Part shown: positions 1-9,056 of the stretch, piece by piece
Position numbering within the stretch: the first letter of the stretch is position 1
How the letters are laid out: every line of letters begins with the position of its first letter
NCBI RefSeq assembly: GCF_015709525.1
Contig: NZ_JADNRA010000031.1
Coordinates: 153,369 to 217,368, forward strand
Length of the DNA: 64,000 nucleotides
Direction: 5' to 3'
Origin: Methylocystis sp. L43
GTDB taxonomy: Bacteria > Pseudomonadota > Alphaproteobacteria > Rhizobiales > Beijerinckiaceae
The notes under the pieces: model-generated
Seen by the model: only the letters and a program-made list of their open reading frames with translations
What the model was told of the DNA's origin: nothing
Databases searched by the model: none
Translations under genes and position numbers: made by a program

Positions 1-171
1 CGCGAGAACTTCGTCCATCTGTTTGCCGTCACGGGCAAGCATCACCTTAAACCCGTTGTCGCCGAGGTATGTCGATAAGAGCGATCTAATATCCTCGTCG
101 TCCTCTACGACGAGGATCCGCCGCCTATCGGCCGCGCTTGATGCGGGTGTGTTCAAGGTCAGAGAGTTCAC
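1..171 (-). CDS. Response regulator receiver domain, 5' part only
   Basis: The minus strand reads RRILVVEDDEDIRSLL and then LGDNGFKVMLARDG, the start of a CheY/OmpR-type receiver domain with its acidic pair (EDDED) after the first beta strand. The gene runs off the left edge, so the phospho-acceptor Asp and any output domain are not visible. An in-frame TAG at 172-174 lies just before a GTG at 169-171, which is the furthest upstream start possible; a TTG at 154-156 is the alternative. No strong ribosome binding site is seen. The partner kinase is not in the window. Confidence 0.75.
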   Translation of the reverse strand, partial: MNSLTLNTPASSAADRRRILVVEDDEDIRSLLSTYLGDNGFKVMLARDGKQMDEVLA

Positions 172-212
172 CTACTCGCGGCTTCGAGCCAGCGGCGAGT
201 TCCAAATCGAGA

Positions 213-269
213 GTTCCGCACAGCTGTGTCGAGATTCTGGCGCGGTTGTTTCGTTTTGTTGCGCGCAGC
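213..269 (+). repeat. Left imperfect direct repeat flanking the sulfotransferase gene
   Basis: This stretch begins GTTCCGCACAG, two mismatches, GTGTCGAGATTC. It is matched by 1244-1300 in the same orientation, with 23 of the first 25 bases identical and roughly three quarters over about 57 bp. The two copies bracket the single AT-richer gene at 314-1174. Confidence 0.6.
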
Positions 270-313
270 AACGCAGCGAATGACAGCCTCCAATCGTTGG
301 CGTTCTCGCCTCC

Positions 314-1174
314 TCACGCCCGCAGGCAGTCTGAATTCGAACGAACGCTGGCGGCGCTCAAGGAGTCAGCTTCGAAAATAACTTCTGGATAGAACCGTAG
401 CAGAAAATCTCGATATTGATGAAGGACATATAAGATAACGCCTCTCGGCAAAGCATCTCGCCATTCAGTGCTGCTTCCACAACGATAATGCGACGAGAGA
501 TCTATCACGCCCTGTTGCCGGCCGGTCATCGCGGCGAACGAAAACCTATCAGGATCAGGCATCAGCGCGTTTCTCAAGACCTCCGTTCGAGACAGTTCGC
601 GAAAGAAGTTCGCTGCGTTTGCGGTTATGTCCTCCATGCGCAATGTAACGATCCGTAAGTCGTCATACTTCCACGAGATCATATCGCACAAAGGACCGTT
701 CGTCTCCGGCTGAAAGTGACGCGATTCCAGAAACGCCAAGGTCAAGGCCATGCCGACGTCTTGGTCTACTTCACTCAAAACACTCCTCTGACCAATCAGG
801 AGGTCCCATCCATCGATCGGATGTGTTCGGAGGTGGGAGTAGTATGCGGAGACGACGACACTCAAAGGATTCCTTATAACGTGCATGCATTGCATGTCCG
901 CAGAAATATGATTCTTTATGCTGAAATAGTCAGCGTTCAGTACGACAATGACATCATTGCCCGAGTTGAGCGCCATTTCCATAGTATATCCTGACTCTGA
1001 GCATTGTCGTCCCCATGGGATCGCGATGTATTTCAAATTATTCTCGCGACAAATGTCCGCAACAATCGATGTCAACCAGGTCGATGCGCATTTGTGGTGC
1101 GTAAATAATGCAAGTTTTTTGCGTTTGTTTAGCAAGTATCGAATGCGGCAGGCGATATCAAAAGCGTTTATCAC
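314..1174 (-). CDS. Sulfotransferase-family protein
   Basis: This 286-residue protein carries the two PAPS-binding signatures of sulfotransferases: HHKCASTW at residues 26-33 (5'-phosphosulfate loop) and RNPLSVVVSAYYS at 101-113 (3'-phosphate motif). It would move sulfate from PAPS to an unknown acceptor, possibly a surface carbohydrate or lipid. There is no signal peptide or clear membrane helix. Base composition is visibly richer in A+T than the downstream housekeeping genes, and the gene sits alone between imperfect direct repeats, both of which hint at acquisition by transfer. The fold assignment is fairly safe; the substrate is unknown. Confidence 0.72.
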   Translation of the reverse strand: MINAFDIACRIRYLLNKRKKLALFTHHKCASTWLTSIVADICRENNLKYIAIPWGRQCSESGYTMEMALNSGNDVIVVLNADYFSIKNHISADMQCMHVIRNPLSVVVSAYYSHLRTHPIDGWDLLIGQRSVLSEVDQDVGMALTLAFLESRHFQPETNGPLCDMISWKYDDLRIVTLRMEDITANAANFFRELSRTEVLRNALMPDPDRFSFAAMTGRQQGVIDLSSHYRCGSSTEWRDALPRGVILYVLHQYRDFLLRFYPEVIFEADSLSAASVRSNSDCLRA

Positions 1175-1243
1175 TGTAGTCTCTGATGCCTGGCAGAACA
1201 GCTTTATTGCTCACGGCTTGGCCGGGCAAGTGGACGCGCGAAT

Positions 1244-1300
1244 GTTCCGCACAGGAGTGTCGAGATTCCGGCTGGCCAGTTTCAGTTTGTTTCTGACAGC
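1244..1300 (+). repeat. Right imperfect direct repeat flanking the sulfotransferase gene
   Basis: Partner of the repeat at 213-269, in the same orientation and 1031 bp away. The best-conserved blocks are GTTCCGCACAG and GTGTCGAGATTC, followed by a weaker T-rich match. Confidence 0.6.
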
Positions 1301-1378
1301 TGGGCGGATCTGCATTTATGTGCCGCCATAGAGAGGTAGATCAGTGCCGCCTCAGATCACTGCGCCGGCGCCGACCGG

Positions 1379-2170
1379 CTAAGGCGAGGGAAACAGCGCA
1401 TCGCTTTTTCCGGTCAGCCGATAGGCGACGAGTCCCGCCCACTCATGCACGGCGAATTCCACAAGGCCGAGCGCTTTCGTCGCGAAACGCGGGAATTCGA
1501 GTCTGGAGTCGCCGCTGGTGCGATAGTCGACCGGATAGGCGATCACATCGAAGCCCGCCTGACGGAACACGCCGACGGCGCGCGGCATGTGAATCGCCGA
1601 GGTGACGAGCAGCCAGCGCGCGCCGGGCTTGGGACGAAGCAGTTCGCGCGTGAAGACGGCGTTCTCGTAAGTATTGCGCGAGCGGCGCTCGTAGAGAATG
1701 TCGCCCTGGTCCAGTCCGATCTCACGCCAGAAGCGCTGCACCGCGTCGGCTTCAGAGTAGGGCGAAGCCTGCAGCGCGGCGGAGCCGCCGGTAAAGACGA
1801 GACGCGCGCCCGGATATTTGCGCTTCAGCGCGATTGGCGCGGTCAGGCGCTCGGCGGCGTCGACCAGCGTCGGACGATTGCGGCTGGCGCTCAGCCGCTC
1901 GTCAATCGTCCCGCCGAGCACGATAACGCCGTCGGGCGCCGGCATATCGTCGGGCGGAGGGGGAAGACGCGCCTCGAGCGGACCCGCAAGGAGACCGCCG
2001 AGCGGTCCGAAGGCCATCAGCAGCAAGGCGAACGCGCTGACGGTCGAGAGCGCGCGTCCCCAAGTTCGCCAGCGCGAGAACAGCAGCGTCGCGCCAATGA
2101 CGGCGAGAAAAATGAAAAAGTGGACAGGCGCCAGAACGAACGCGGAGATTTTCGAGACGATGAAGAACAT
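1379..2170 (-). CDS. YdcF/ElyC-like DUF218 membrane protein
   Basis: A 263-residue protein with two N-terminal hydrophobic helices (about residues 5-30 and 38-62) followed by a DUF218 domain. Visible family hallmarks are DGVIVLGGTIDERLS, LVFTGGSA, a SEADAV acidic stretch, the ERRSRNTYENAVF segment and LLVTSAIHMPRAV. DUF218 proteins such as ElyC and YdcF act at the cytoplasmic membrane; ElyC is linked to envelope polysaccharide and peptidoglycan precursor metabolism. The ATG start gives a conventional membrane anchor. It lies 104 bp downstream of the ETF:quinone oxidoreductase gene on the same strand, with no functional link apparent. Confidence 0.82.
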   Translation of the reverse strand: MFFIVSKISAFVLAPVHFFIFLAVIGATLLFSRWRTWGRALSTVSAFALLLMAFGPLGGLLAGPLEARLPPPPDDMPAPDGVIVLGGTIDERLSASRNRPTLVDAAERLTAPIALKRKYPGARLVFTGGSAALQASPYSEADAVQRFWREIGLDQGDILYERRSRNTYENAVFTRELLRPKPGARWLLVTSAIHMPRAVGVFRQAGFDVIAYPVDYRTSGDSRLEFPRFATKALGLVEFAVHEWAGLVAYRLTGKSDALFPSP

Positions 2171-2274
2171 CGGTTCACGCAGATTCCCGGCGCGTCATCG
2201 CATGCAAAGCGGCGGAAGCGAAGGCGTTGCGGACGGCTTCGCTTCGCCCGTAACGACGCCTTCGCCGCGACCGA

Positions 2275-3951
2275 TCACATATTCGGATAGTTCGGTCCGC
2301 CGCCGCCTTCCGGCGGCACCCAGGTGATGTTCTGCGCCGGGTCCTTGATGTCGCAGGTCTTGCAGTGCACGCAATTTTGCGCGTTGATCACAAAGCGCGG
2401 ATCGCGGCGCGTCGCCTCATCGGCATAGACGACTTCGTAGACGCCCGCCGGGCAATAGAGTCGCGCGGGCTCGCCGTAGATCGGGAGATTGCGCGCGATC
2501 GGAATCGCGGGATCAGCAAGCTTCAGATGAACCGGCTGATCCTCCTCGTGATTGGTGTTCGAGACGAACACCGAGGACAGCTTGTCGAAGACGACATCGC
2601 TGGCGCGCTTCGGGTAGACGATCGGCGTGACTTCCGAGAGCGGCTTTAAGGTCTCGTAATCGGCCTTGCCGTGCTTGAGCGTGCCAAAGAAGGAAAAGCC
2701 GAACAGCTCATTCGTCCACATGTCGAGGCCAAAGAGCGGCGCGCCGAGATAGGTGCCGTATTTCGACCAGAGCGGCTTGACGTTGCGCACGGGCTTCAAA
2801 TCGCGGCCGATCTCGGAGGCGCGCCAAGCGGCGTCATAGGCGTCCACCGCGTCATGCGCGCGGCCTTCGCCGATCGCCGCCGCGATATGTTCGGCGCACA
2901 GAATGCCCGAAACAATGGCGTTGTGGGAGCCTTTGATACGCGGCACGTTCATGAAGCCCGCGGCGCAGCCGACCAGCGCGCCGCCCGGCATGACGAGCTT
3001 TGGCACGCTCTGCCACCCGCCCTCCGTCAGCGCGCGCGCCCCATAGGAAAGACGTTCGCCGCCTTCGAGCGTCGGCGCGATCAGCGGATGCGTCTTGAAG
3101 CGCTGAAACTCGTCGAAGGGAGAGAGCGTCGGATTTGAATAGTTGAGATGCACGACGAAACCGATCGACACGAGATCGTCGTCGAAATGATAGAGGAAAG
3201 AGCCGCCGCCGGTGTCGGCCGCAAGCGGCCATCCGAAGGAATGCTGCACAAGTCCATCCTTGTGCTTCTCTTTCGGAATGCGCCAAAGCTCCTTGAAGCC
3301 GATGCCGAACTTCTGCGGCTCGCTGTTGGCGCAAAGGTCGTATTTCGCCAGCAATTGCTTGGTGAGCGAACCGCGCGCGCCTTCGGCGAAGATCGTATAT
3401 TTGCCTTTGAGCTCCATCCCGCGGGTGCAGCTGTCTTTCGGTTTGCCGTCGCGGCCCACGCCCATGTCGCCGGTCGCCACGCCGACGATTTCGCCCTTGT
3501 CGCCGTAAAGAACTTCGGCGCCGGCGAAACCAGGATAGATCTCGACGCCGAGGTTTTCGGCTTCCGAGGCGAGAAAGCGCACGACATTGCCGAGCGAGCC
3601 GATGAAATTGCCGTGATTGTTCATCAGCCGCGGCATCAACATATTGGGAATGCGAATGCCGGCCTTTTCCGACAGCAGGAGAAAATGGTCCGTATGCACC
3701 TGAGTCTTCAGCGGCGCGTCGTCGCGCGTGCGCCACTCCGGCAGAAGCCGGTCGAGGCCGATCGGATCGATGACCGCGCCGGAGAGAATATGCGCGCCGG
3801 GCTCGGAGCCTTTCTCGATGACGACGACGGAGAGATCCGGCGCAACTTGCTTCAGGCGAATCGCCGCGGCGAGGCCAGCCGGTCCTGCGCCGACCACGAC
3901 CACGTCATATTCCATAGATTCGCGTGGCGGCAGCTCCGTATCTTCAGCCAT
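2275..3951 (-). CDS. Electron transfer flavoprotein-ubiquinone oxidoreductase
   Basis: This 558-residue enzyme passes electrons from reduced electron transfer flavoprotein to ubiquinone at the inner membrane, linking acyl-CoA and similar dehydrogenases to respiration. It has an N-terminal FAD-binding GAGPAG near residue 21, central quinone-binding and membrane-associated segments, and a C-terminal 4Fe-4S ferredoxin region with CPAGVYE and CVHCKTC ligands just before the end. Length is normal for the family. The ATG at 3951 is preferred over an in-frame TTG at 3957 because a GGGA motif lies six bases upstream of it. An acyl-CoA dehydrogenase gene occurs elsewhere in the window (43.7-45.4 kb). 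Confidence 0.95.
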   Translation of the reverse strand: MAEDTELPPRESMEYDVVVVGAGPAGLAAAIRLKQVAPDLSVVVIEKGSEPGAHILSGAVIDPIGLDRLLPEWRTRDDAPLKTQVHTDHFLLLSEKAGIRIPNMLMPRLMNNHGNFIGSLGNVVRFLASEAENLGVEIYPGFAGAEVLYGDKGEIVGVATGDMGVGRDGKPKDSCTRGMELKGKYTIFAEGARGSLTKQLLAKYDLCANSEPQKFGIGFKELWRIPKEKHKDGLVQHSFGWPLAADTGGGSFLYHFDDDLVSIGFVVHLNYSNPTLSPFDEFQRFKTHPLIAPTLEGGERLSYGARALTEGGWQSVPKLVMPGGALVGCAAGFMNVPRIKGSHNAIVSGILCAEHIAAAIGEGRAHDAVDAYDAAWRASEIGRDLKPVRNVKPLWSKYGTYLGAPLFGLDMWTNELFGFSFFGTLKHGKADYETLKPLSEVTPIVYPKRASDVVFDKLSSVFVSNTNHEEDQPVHLKLADPAIPIARNLPIYGEPARLYCPAGVYEVVYADEATRRDPRFVINAQNCVHCKTCDIKDPAQNITWVPPEGGGGPNYPNM

Positions 3952-4128
3952 TTTCAATCCCTTTTGCCTTTTCTTGGAGGCATTCTAGCCTTTTTGCCGC
4001 CGCCGCGGCAAAAGGAGTTTCGCCTTCGGGAGGAGCTTTGTTGGAGGCGCCCTCGCGGCGAGGTTCGCCGCGCGGCGGGATGAGGTGCATAATAAGGCCA
4101 TGCTCGATCCGCTCTACGCCTACGCCGC

Positions 4129-5118
4129 ATGAAGCGGCTCGCGGTCTTCATCGCGCTGGCGCTCCTGGCCATCGTCGTTTGGCGCGTCGCCTATCGTCCG
4201 GCGATTCCCGCCGACATCTTTCTGGGCTATGTCGAAGGAGAGATGCTCTACATCGGCCCTCACGAGACCGAGAGGGTCTCGAGCCTTGCGGTTTCGGCTG
4301 GCGCCCAGGTAAAAAAGGGCGATCCGCTGTTCACGATGTCGACGACGCTTCTCGATCGCGTGCGCGACGAGTCCTCGGCGCGCCTTGCCCAACTCGAGGC
4401 GCAAGTCGAAAATCTGCGGGCGGCGATGAATCGGCCCGAGCAGATCGCGGTTTTGCAAGCCGCGCTGGAGCGCGCCGAAGCCGCTCTCCAATTGTCCCGC
4501 GCTGATTATGAGCGGCAGCGAAAGCTCTACGCCGAAGGCCATGTCGCAAAGGCGGCGCTCGATCGCGCGTCGATGGCCCGCGCGCGCGACCAGGCGAGCG
4601 TGAAGGAAGCGCGCCGGCAAGTCGAGGCGGGGCGCATGGCGAGCCGTTCGCAGGAGATCGAAGCCGCGGAAGCAAGCTTAAAGCAGGCGCGCGCGCAACT
4701 CGACGCGCTGAACATCCGCATCACGCGCCAGAGCGTGGTCGCGCCAGCCGACGGCGTCGTGCAAGACGTTTTTTTCCGCCCCGGCGAGATCGTTAACGCT
4801 GGACAGCCGGTCGTCGCGCTATTGCCGCCCGAGAATCGCAAAGTGCGCTTCTTTGTTTCCGAGCCAGAGCTGCCGAAGATCTCGCTGGGCGAACGCATGC
4901 GCGTCACTTGCGACGGCTGCGCCGATGATCTCTTTGGGCGCGTCAGCTATATCGCCAGCCGGCAGGAATATACGCCCCCCGTGATCTTCAGCGACAAGGA
5001 GCGCGCGAAACTCGTTTTTAAGGCCGAAGCGCGCCTGGAAGGCGCGGCGCGCGCCTTGCCCCTTGGCATGCCGGTCGCGGTCAGGCCGGCGCCCGAGCCG
5101 ACGGGAACGGCGCAATGA
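4129..5118 (+). CDS. HlyD-family periplasmic adaptor of an ABC exporter
   Basis: A 329-residue membrane fusion protein: an N-terminal anchor (residues 4-20), a split biotinyl-lipoyl-like domain, and a long helical hairpin rich in Glu, Ala and Arg (about residues 85-200), closing with the beta-barrel strand region that contains VVAPADGVVQDVFFRPGE. Such proteins bridge an inner-membrane pump and the outer membrane. It overlaps the ATPase gene by four bases (ATGA), and the permease follows, so the three genes form one translationally coupled exporter operon resembling E. coli YbhG-YbhF-YbhS/R. The exported substrate cannot be told from sequence. Confidence 0.9.
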   Translation: MKRLAVFIALALLAIVVWRVAYRPAIPADIFLGYVEGEMLYIGPHETERVSSLAVSAGAQVKKGDPLFTMSTTLLDRVRDESSARLAQLEAQVENLRAAMNRPEQIAVLQAALERAEAALQLSRADYERQRKLYAEGHVAKAALDRASMARARDQASVKEARRQVEAGRMASRSQEIEAAEASLKQARAQLDALNIRITRQSVVAPADGVVQDVFFRPGEIVNAGQPVVALLPPENRKVRFFVSEPELPKISLGERMRVTCDGCADDLFGRVSYIASRQEYTPPVIFSDKERAKLVFKAEARLEGAARALPLGMPVAVRPAPEPTGTAQ

Positions 5119-6044
5119 GCGTCGACAGCGACATCGCGATCGACGTGCGCGGGCTGACCAAATTCTTCGGCGCCAAGAAGGTCGTCGACAATTTCACGCT
5201 GCAGGTGGCGCGTGGTCACATCCAGGGCTTTCTCGGCCCGAACGGCAGCGGCAAGACGACGACGATCCGCATGATCTGTGGCCTGCTGACGCCCGATTCG
5301 GGCGAGGGGAGGTGTCTTGGCTACGACATCCGCCGCCAGCAGGAGGAGATCAAGCGTTATGTCGGCTACATGACGCAGGGTTTTTCGCTTTATCGCGATC
5401 TCACGATTCGCGAAAATCTGGAATTTGTGGCGCGCGTCTACGGCCTCGAAGCGCCGGAGGACGCGGCTCAAGCGGCGCTGGAGCGCCTGGGGCTCGTCGC
5501 GCGCGCCGATCAGCTCGCCGGCGAACTGTCCGGCGGCTGGAAGCAGCGACTGGCGCTTGGCGCATGCATCCTCCCGGGCCCGTCGCTGCTCCTCCTCGAC
5601 GAGCCGACCGCGGGCGTCGATCCCAAGGCGCGCCGCGACTTCTGGGACGAGATCCATCATCTGGCGACGCAAGGCTTAACGGTGCTCGTCTCGACGCACT
5701 ACATGGACGAAGCGGAGCGCTGTCACCAGATCGCCTATATCGCCAATGGACGGCTGCTCGCTTCGGGCACGATTCCGGAGATCATCGCCAGCGCGAATCT
5801 CTCGACTTGGGTGGTGACGGGCGAGGGCCTCGATCCGCTCAGCAGCCAATTGAAACGTCAACCCGGCGTGGACATGGTTGCGCGCTTCGGCTCGGCGCTG
5901 CACGTCGGCGGGCGCGATGAAGCCGCGATGGAGCGCGTCGCGGAGCGCTATAGCGCCGAAGGGCTTCATCATTGGAGACGCGACGAGCCATCGCTCGAAG
6001 ACGTGTTCATTGATTTGATGACTCGCGCTGGAGCCGACCAGTGA
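5115..6044 (+). CDS. ABC transporter ATPase, YbhF/DrrA-like
   Basis: A 309-residue single-domain ATPase with Walker A GPNGSGKTTT (about residues 41-50), signature LSGGWKQRLALG, Walker B LLLLDEPTAGVDP and the switch histidine in STHYMDEAERC. The sequence resembles drug or lipid exporters of the ABC-2 class. It overlaps the adaptor gene upstream by four bases and the permease gene downstream by four bases, so the three products are very likely made in concert and assemble at the inner membrane. Confidence 0.93.
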   Translation: MSVDSDIAIDVRGLTKFFGAKKVVDNFTLQVARGHIQGFLGPNGSGKTTTIRMICGLLTPDSGEGRCLGYDIRRQQEEIKRYVGYMTQGFSLYRDLTIRENLEFVARVYGLEAPEDAAQAALERLGLVARADQLAGELSGGWKQRLALGACILPGPSLLLLDEPTAGVDPKARRDFWDEIHHLATQGLTVLVSTHYMDEAERCHQIAYIANGRLLASGTIPEIIASANLSTWVVTGEGLDPLSSQLKRQPGVDMVARFGSALHVGGRDEAAMERVAERYSAEGLHHWRRDEPSLEDVFIDLMTRAGADQ

Positions 6045-7228
6045 GCACGCAGGAAGGCCTGCCGCGCGTCGTTCCCCGTCCGGCGCGACGCGGCGCGCTC
6101 GCCCAGTCCTGGCAGCGTTTCGTCGCGATGTTCGTCAAGGAGTTCATTCAGCTTCGGCGCGACCGGCCGACCTTTGCGATGATCGTCGGCATTCCGATCA
6201 TTCAGCTGATGCTCTTTGGATATGCGATTAACACCGATCCCAAACATCTGCCGACGGCCGTGCTGACGGGCGACGACAGCCCGATCGCGCGCGCGCTGAT
6301 CGGCGCCTTGCGCGCCACCGATTATTTCAACATCAAATATGTCGCGCGCGGTGAGGCCGACGCCGACAAATTGATCCTCTCGAACAAGGTGCAGTTCGTC
6401 ATTCAAATTCCGCCCGATTTCTCTCGCCAGCTCATCCGCGGCGAAAAACCGGGGCTGCTTCTCATCGCCGACGCCACGGACCCGACGGCGACCTCGGGCG
6501 CGGTCGCCGCCGCGCTCGGCGCCGCGAATCAGGCGCTCGACCGTGAACTGACCGGACCGCTGGCGTCGCTTGCGCAGAACGCGCCGCCTTACGAGATCCG
6601 CGTGCATCGGCGCTACAATCCGGCTGGAGAGACGCGCCGCAACATCGTGCCCGGACTGATCGGCACGATTTTGACCATGACGATGCTGATGTATACGGCG
6701 ATGTCGGTCACGCGCGAAATCGAACGCGGAACGATGGAGGCCTTGCTCGCCATGCCGGTGCGCCCGGTCGAGATCATGCTCGGCAAGATCGCGCCTTATG
6801 TGGTCGTCGGCGCCGTGCAGATGTCGACGATCCTCATCGTCGCTTCCTTGTTGTTTCAGGTGCCGGTGGTCGGTTCGCTCTTCACGCTCAGCGTGCTGAC
6901 TCTGCTTTTTATCGTCGCAAATCTGTCGGTGGGCTACACTTTCTCGACCGTCGCGGTAAATCAGCTGCAGGCGATGCAGATGACCTTCTTCTTTTTTCTG
7001 CCGAGCATGCTTCTGTCGGGCTTCCTTTTTCCTTTCCACGGGATGCCGATGTGGGCGCAATATACGGGTGAGGCGCTGCCGCTTACCCATTATCTGCGCA
7101 TTGTGCGCTCGGTGATGTTGAAGGGCTCTAACTTCGGCGATCTCGCCGTCGACGCCGGCGCGCTTGCGGCCTTCACGCTTGTTGCGATGAGCGTCGCGGT
7201 GATGCGGTTCCGGCAGACGCTGGACTGA
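6041..7228 (+). CDS. ABC-2 type exporter permease
   Basis: A 395-residue integral membrane protein with a helix after the N-terminal amphipathic segment, a large periplasmic loop (about residues 55-205) and a block of five to six helices in the C-terminal half, the layout of ABC-2 membrane domains. The motif SVTREIERGTMEALLAMPVRPVEIMLGKI is the coupling region typical of this family. The start is a GTG overlapping the ATPase stop (GTGA). It completes the exporter with the adaptor and ATPase encoded just upstream. Confidence 0.9.
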   Translation: MSTQEGLPRVVPRPARRGALAQSWQRFVAMFVKEFIQLRRDRPTFAMIVGIPIIQLMLFGYAINTDPKHLPTAVLTGDDSPIARALIGALRATDYFNIKYVARGEADADKLILSNKVQFVIQIPPDFSRQLIRGEKPGLLLIADATDPTATSGAVAAALGAANQALDRELTGPLASLAQNAPPYEIRVHRRYNPAGETRRNIVPGLIGTILTMTMLMYTAMSVTREIERGTMEALLAMPVRPVEIMLGKIAPYVVVGAVQMSTILIVASLLFQVPVVGSLFTLSVLTLLFIVANLSVGYTFSTVAVNQLQAMQMTFFFFLPSMLLSGFLFPFHGMPMWAQYTGEALPLTHYLRIVRSVMLKGSNFGDLAVDAGALAAFTLVAMSVAVMRFRQTLD

Positions 7229-7277
7229 CGTTGACGACGCAATTTTCGGCGGCCTAACATTGGCGCGGAGACGAACA

Positions 7278-7481
7278 ATGTCGGAAACCCAAGACGCGGA
7301 AACGCGATTTAACATCATCATGAAAATCGCCGCCGTCGCCGCGGTGGTGCTGACCGGCTATTACATCTGGTCTTTCTTCGTCAGCAGTCGCTACGAGGCG
7401 CTCTGCGGCGGCTCCTATTGGGAGCTCGACAAAAAACAAATCGACTCCTGTCTCGACAGGAAAAAGGAACTCGAGAAGTAG
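7278..7481 (+). CDS. Small single-span membrane protein, unknown
   Basis: A 67-residue protein with one hydrophobic helix (about residues 14-36) and a charged C-terminal tail holding two cysteines (CGGSYW and DSCLDRKK). The ATG at 7278 is preferred over an upstream TTG at 7260 because GGAG lies at a suitable distance. It is 49 bp after the ABC exporter permease on the same strand and may be co-transcribed with it. I do not recognise a family; the cysteine-bearing tail would face the periplasm if the N-terminus is cytoplasmic. Confidence 0.6.
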   Translation: MSETQDAETRFNIIMKIAAVAAVVLTGYYIWSFFVSSRYEALCGGSYWELDKKQIDSCLDRKKELEK

Positions 7482-7519
7482 AGCAGTTCCGCATCGCGCG
7501 TCGCCCTACGCCCCTTAGA

Positions 7520-8476
7520 TTAGAAAAGAAAGGCGAGGCTCTGCGCAAAAAAGCCTGCGAACAGCAGCAGACCCGCGTCGCGATTGGAGCGGAACAGGCG
7601 CAGAGCGGTGATCGGCGCCACATCTTGTCGGGTCTGCGCGGTTTGCCATGCGAGATGCGCCGCATAGGCGATGACCCCGAGATAGGCGAGCCATCCGCCG
7701 CCCGCCAGAAAAACGGCGAAGGCGGCGCATGCGGCGGACACGGCGTAGAGCGCGCCGACCGCCAATTGCACGCGCGGACCGAACAATCTCGCCGTGGAGC
7801 GCACGCCGACGATCGCGTCGTCACGCAAGTCCTGAAGCGCGTAAATCGTGTCGAAGCCGATTGTCCATGAGATCGCCGCCGCATAGAGAAAAAGCGCCGG
7901 CGCGCCGAATTCGCCCGTGCACGCCGTCCAGCCGAGCAGCGCGCCATAGGCGAAGGCCAATCCGAGAATGGCTTGCGGCCAGGACGTGAAGCGCTTCGCG
8001 AAGGGATAAATCAGCACGATCAGCGGAGAGATCAGTCCAAGGGCGATCGTGAGCCCGTTGAACGACAAAAGCACCGCGAGGCCGACGAGGCATTGGGCGA
8101 CGAGGAAGCGCACCGCCGCCGCGGGCGTCGCGCGACCGCTCGCGAGCGGTCGCAGGCGCGTGCGCTCGACCTTGGCGTCGATCTCGCGATCAACGTAATC
8201 ATTATAGGTCGAGCCGGCGCCCCGCATGGCGACGGCGCCGACAAAGAAGAGCGCCAAATGCCAGACGTTGGGGCCTTGGCGCAGCGACGCGGAGGCGAGC
8301 GCGCTCGATTCCCAGCAGGGAAGCAGCAGCAGCCACCAGCCGATCGGCCGGTCGAGGCGCGCAAGCTGGACATAGGGCAGGAACGCGGCCGGCGCGCGGC
8401 GCAGCAAAGGATGGTCTGTGACGGCGTCGGGCAGCGCGGTCGTTCCCGCCGAATCGCCGCTTGGCCTTACGCTCAC
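7520..8476 (-). CDS. ubiA: 4-hydroxybenzoate polyprenyltransferase
   Basis: A 318-residue polytopic membrane enzyme that attaches the polyprenyl tail to 4-hydroxybenzoate in ubiquinone synthesis. The first Asp-rich motif is seen as STYNDYVDREIDAKVERT and the second as IYALQDLRDDAIVG, both needed for Mg-diphosphate binding. About eight hydrophobic helices are visible. The start is GTG at 8476, overlapping the stop of the upstream secreted-protein gene in a GTGA junction, so the two genes appear coupled. Length is normal for UbiA. Confidence 0.92.
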   Translation of the reverse strand: MSVRPSGDSAGTTALPDAVTDHPLLRRAPAAFLPYVQLARLDRPIGWWLLLLPCWESSALASASLRQGPNVWHLALFFVGAVAMRGAGSTYNDYVDREIDAKVERTRLRPLASGRATPAAAVRFLVAQCLVGLAVLLSFNGLTIALGLISPLIVLIYPFAKRFTSWPQAILGLAFAYGALLGWTACTGEFGAPALFLYAAAISWTIGFDTIYALQDLRDDAIVGVRSTARLFGPRVQLAVGALYAVSAACAAFAVFLAGGGWLAYLGVIAYAAHLAWQTAQTRQDVAPITALRLFRSNRDAGLLLFAGFFAQSLAFLF

Positions 8477-8934
8477 AGCGGTCCGGCAGGCAACTTTGGC
8501 GGCGCCATCATGCCGCCGCCCCCAGCCGCCGCTTGATCGCGCATCTCTTTCATCTTCGCTGCGGCCGCGCAGGCCTGCGACGCGAAGCCCTGAGTCTTGG
8601 CGCGCGCTTCCTTGAAGCCATCGGCGACATTGTCAGGAATGTTGCACCATTCCTTATTCTTGGTGATGTAATTCATCATCTCGGTTTCGACGGCGACGAG
8701 ACGTTTCGCCGCGGGGCAGGCGGATTCGGGATCCATCTTGCCCTTGCCAGCCTTTCCCAGATTGTTGAGCGCCTCGATTCCCGCCATGCGCTTCTCGGTG
8801 AGTTTCCGGAAATCTTCCTGACAGGCTTGCGCATGCGCGCCGGTCGAGGCGAGCAGCATCGCAAACAGCGAAAGCCCCGCGACAGCGCGGGAAATATCGA
8901 CAGCGCCGACGATCATGTGTTTTGGTCCGCTCAT
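8473..8934 (-). CDS. Secreted protein of unknown function
   Basis: A 153-residue protein with a signal peptide ending near GAHAQA, followed by a mature domain with four cysteines (ACQEDF, SACPAAK, EWCNIP, SQACAAA) and a Gly/Met/Pro-rich tail. It is likely periplasmic with two disulfides. A second ATG at 8916 would give a more compact signal peptide, so the exact start is uncertain. It is translationally coupled to ubiA by a GTGA overlap. I do not recognise a named family. Confidence 0.65.
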   Translation of the reverse strand: MSGPKHMIVGAVDISRAVAGLSLFAMLLASTGAHAQACQEDFRKLTEKRMAGIEALNNLGKAGKGKMDPESACPAAKRLVAVETEMMNYITKNKEWCNIPDNVADGFKEARAKTQGFASQACAAAAKMKEMRDQAAAGGGGMMAPPKLPAGPL

Positions 8935-9056
8935 CAGGCTCGCAGCATTACCAGCAGGCTTGCCGGCGACGCAAGTTTTGGCGAACCTGCACGCAACAAA
9001 GCGGCGGCTTCATGGCGAGCGCGCCTTGCGCTCGCGTCTCCGCTTGGGAAGCCATT

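Noticed and set aside
1..392. Plus-strand frames at 23-283 and 138-392
   Set aside because: The minus strand encodes a clear receiver domain here, and the plus-strand products are Ser/Arg-rich with no domain.
5969..7321. Minus-strand frame of 450 codons opposite the ABC exporter permease
   Set aside because: The permease is well supported and coupled to its ATPase. The antisense product is Arg/His-rich and unlike any protein.
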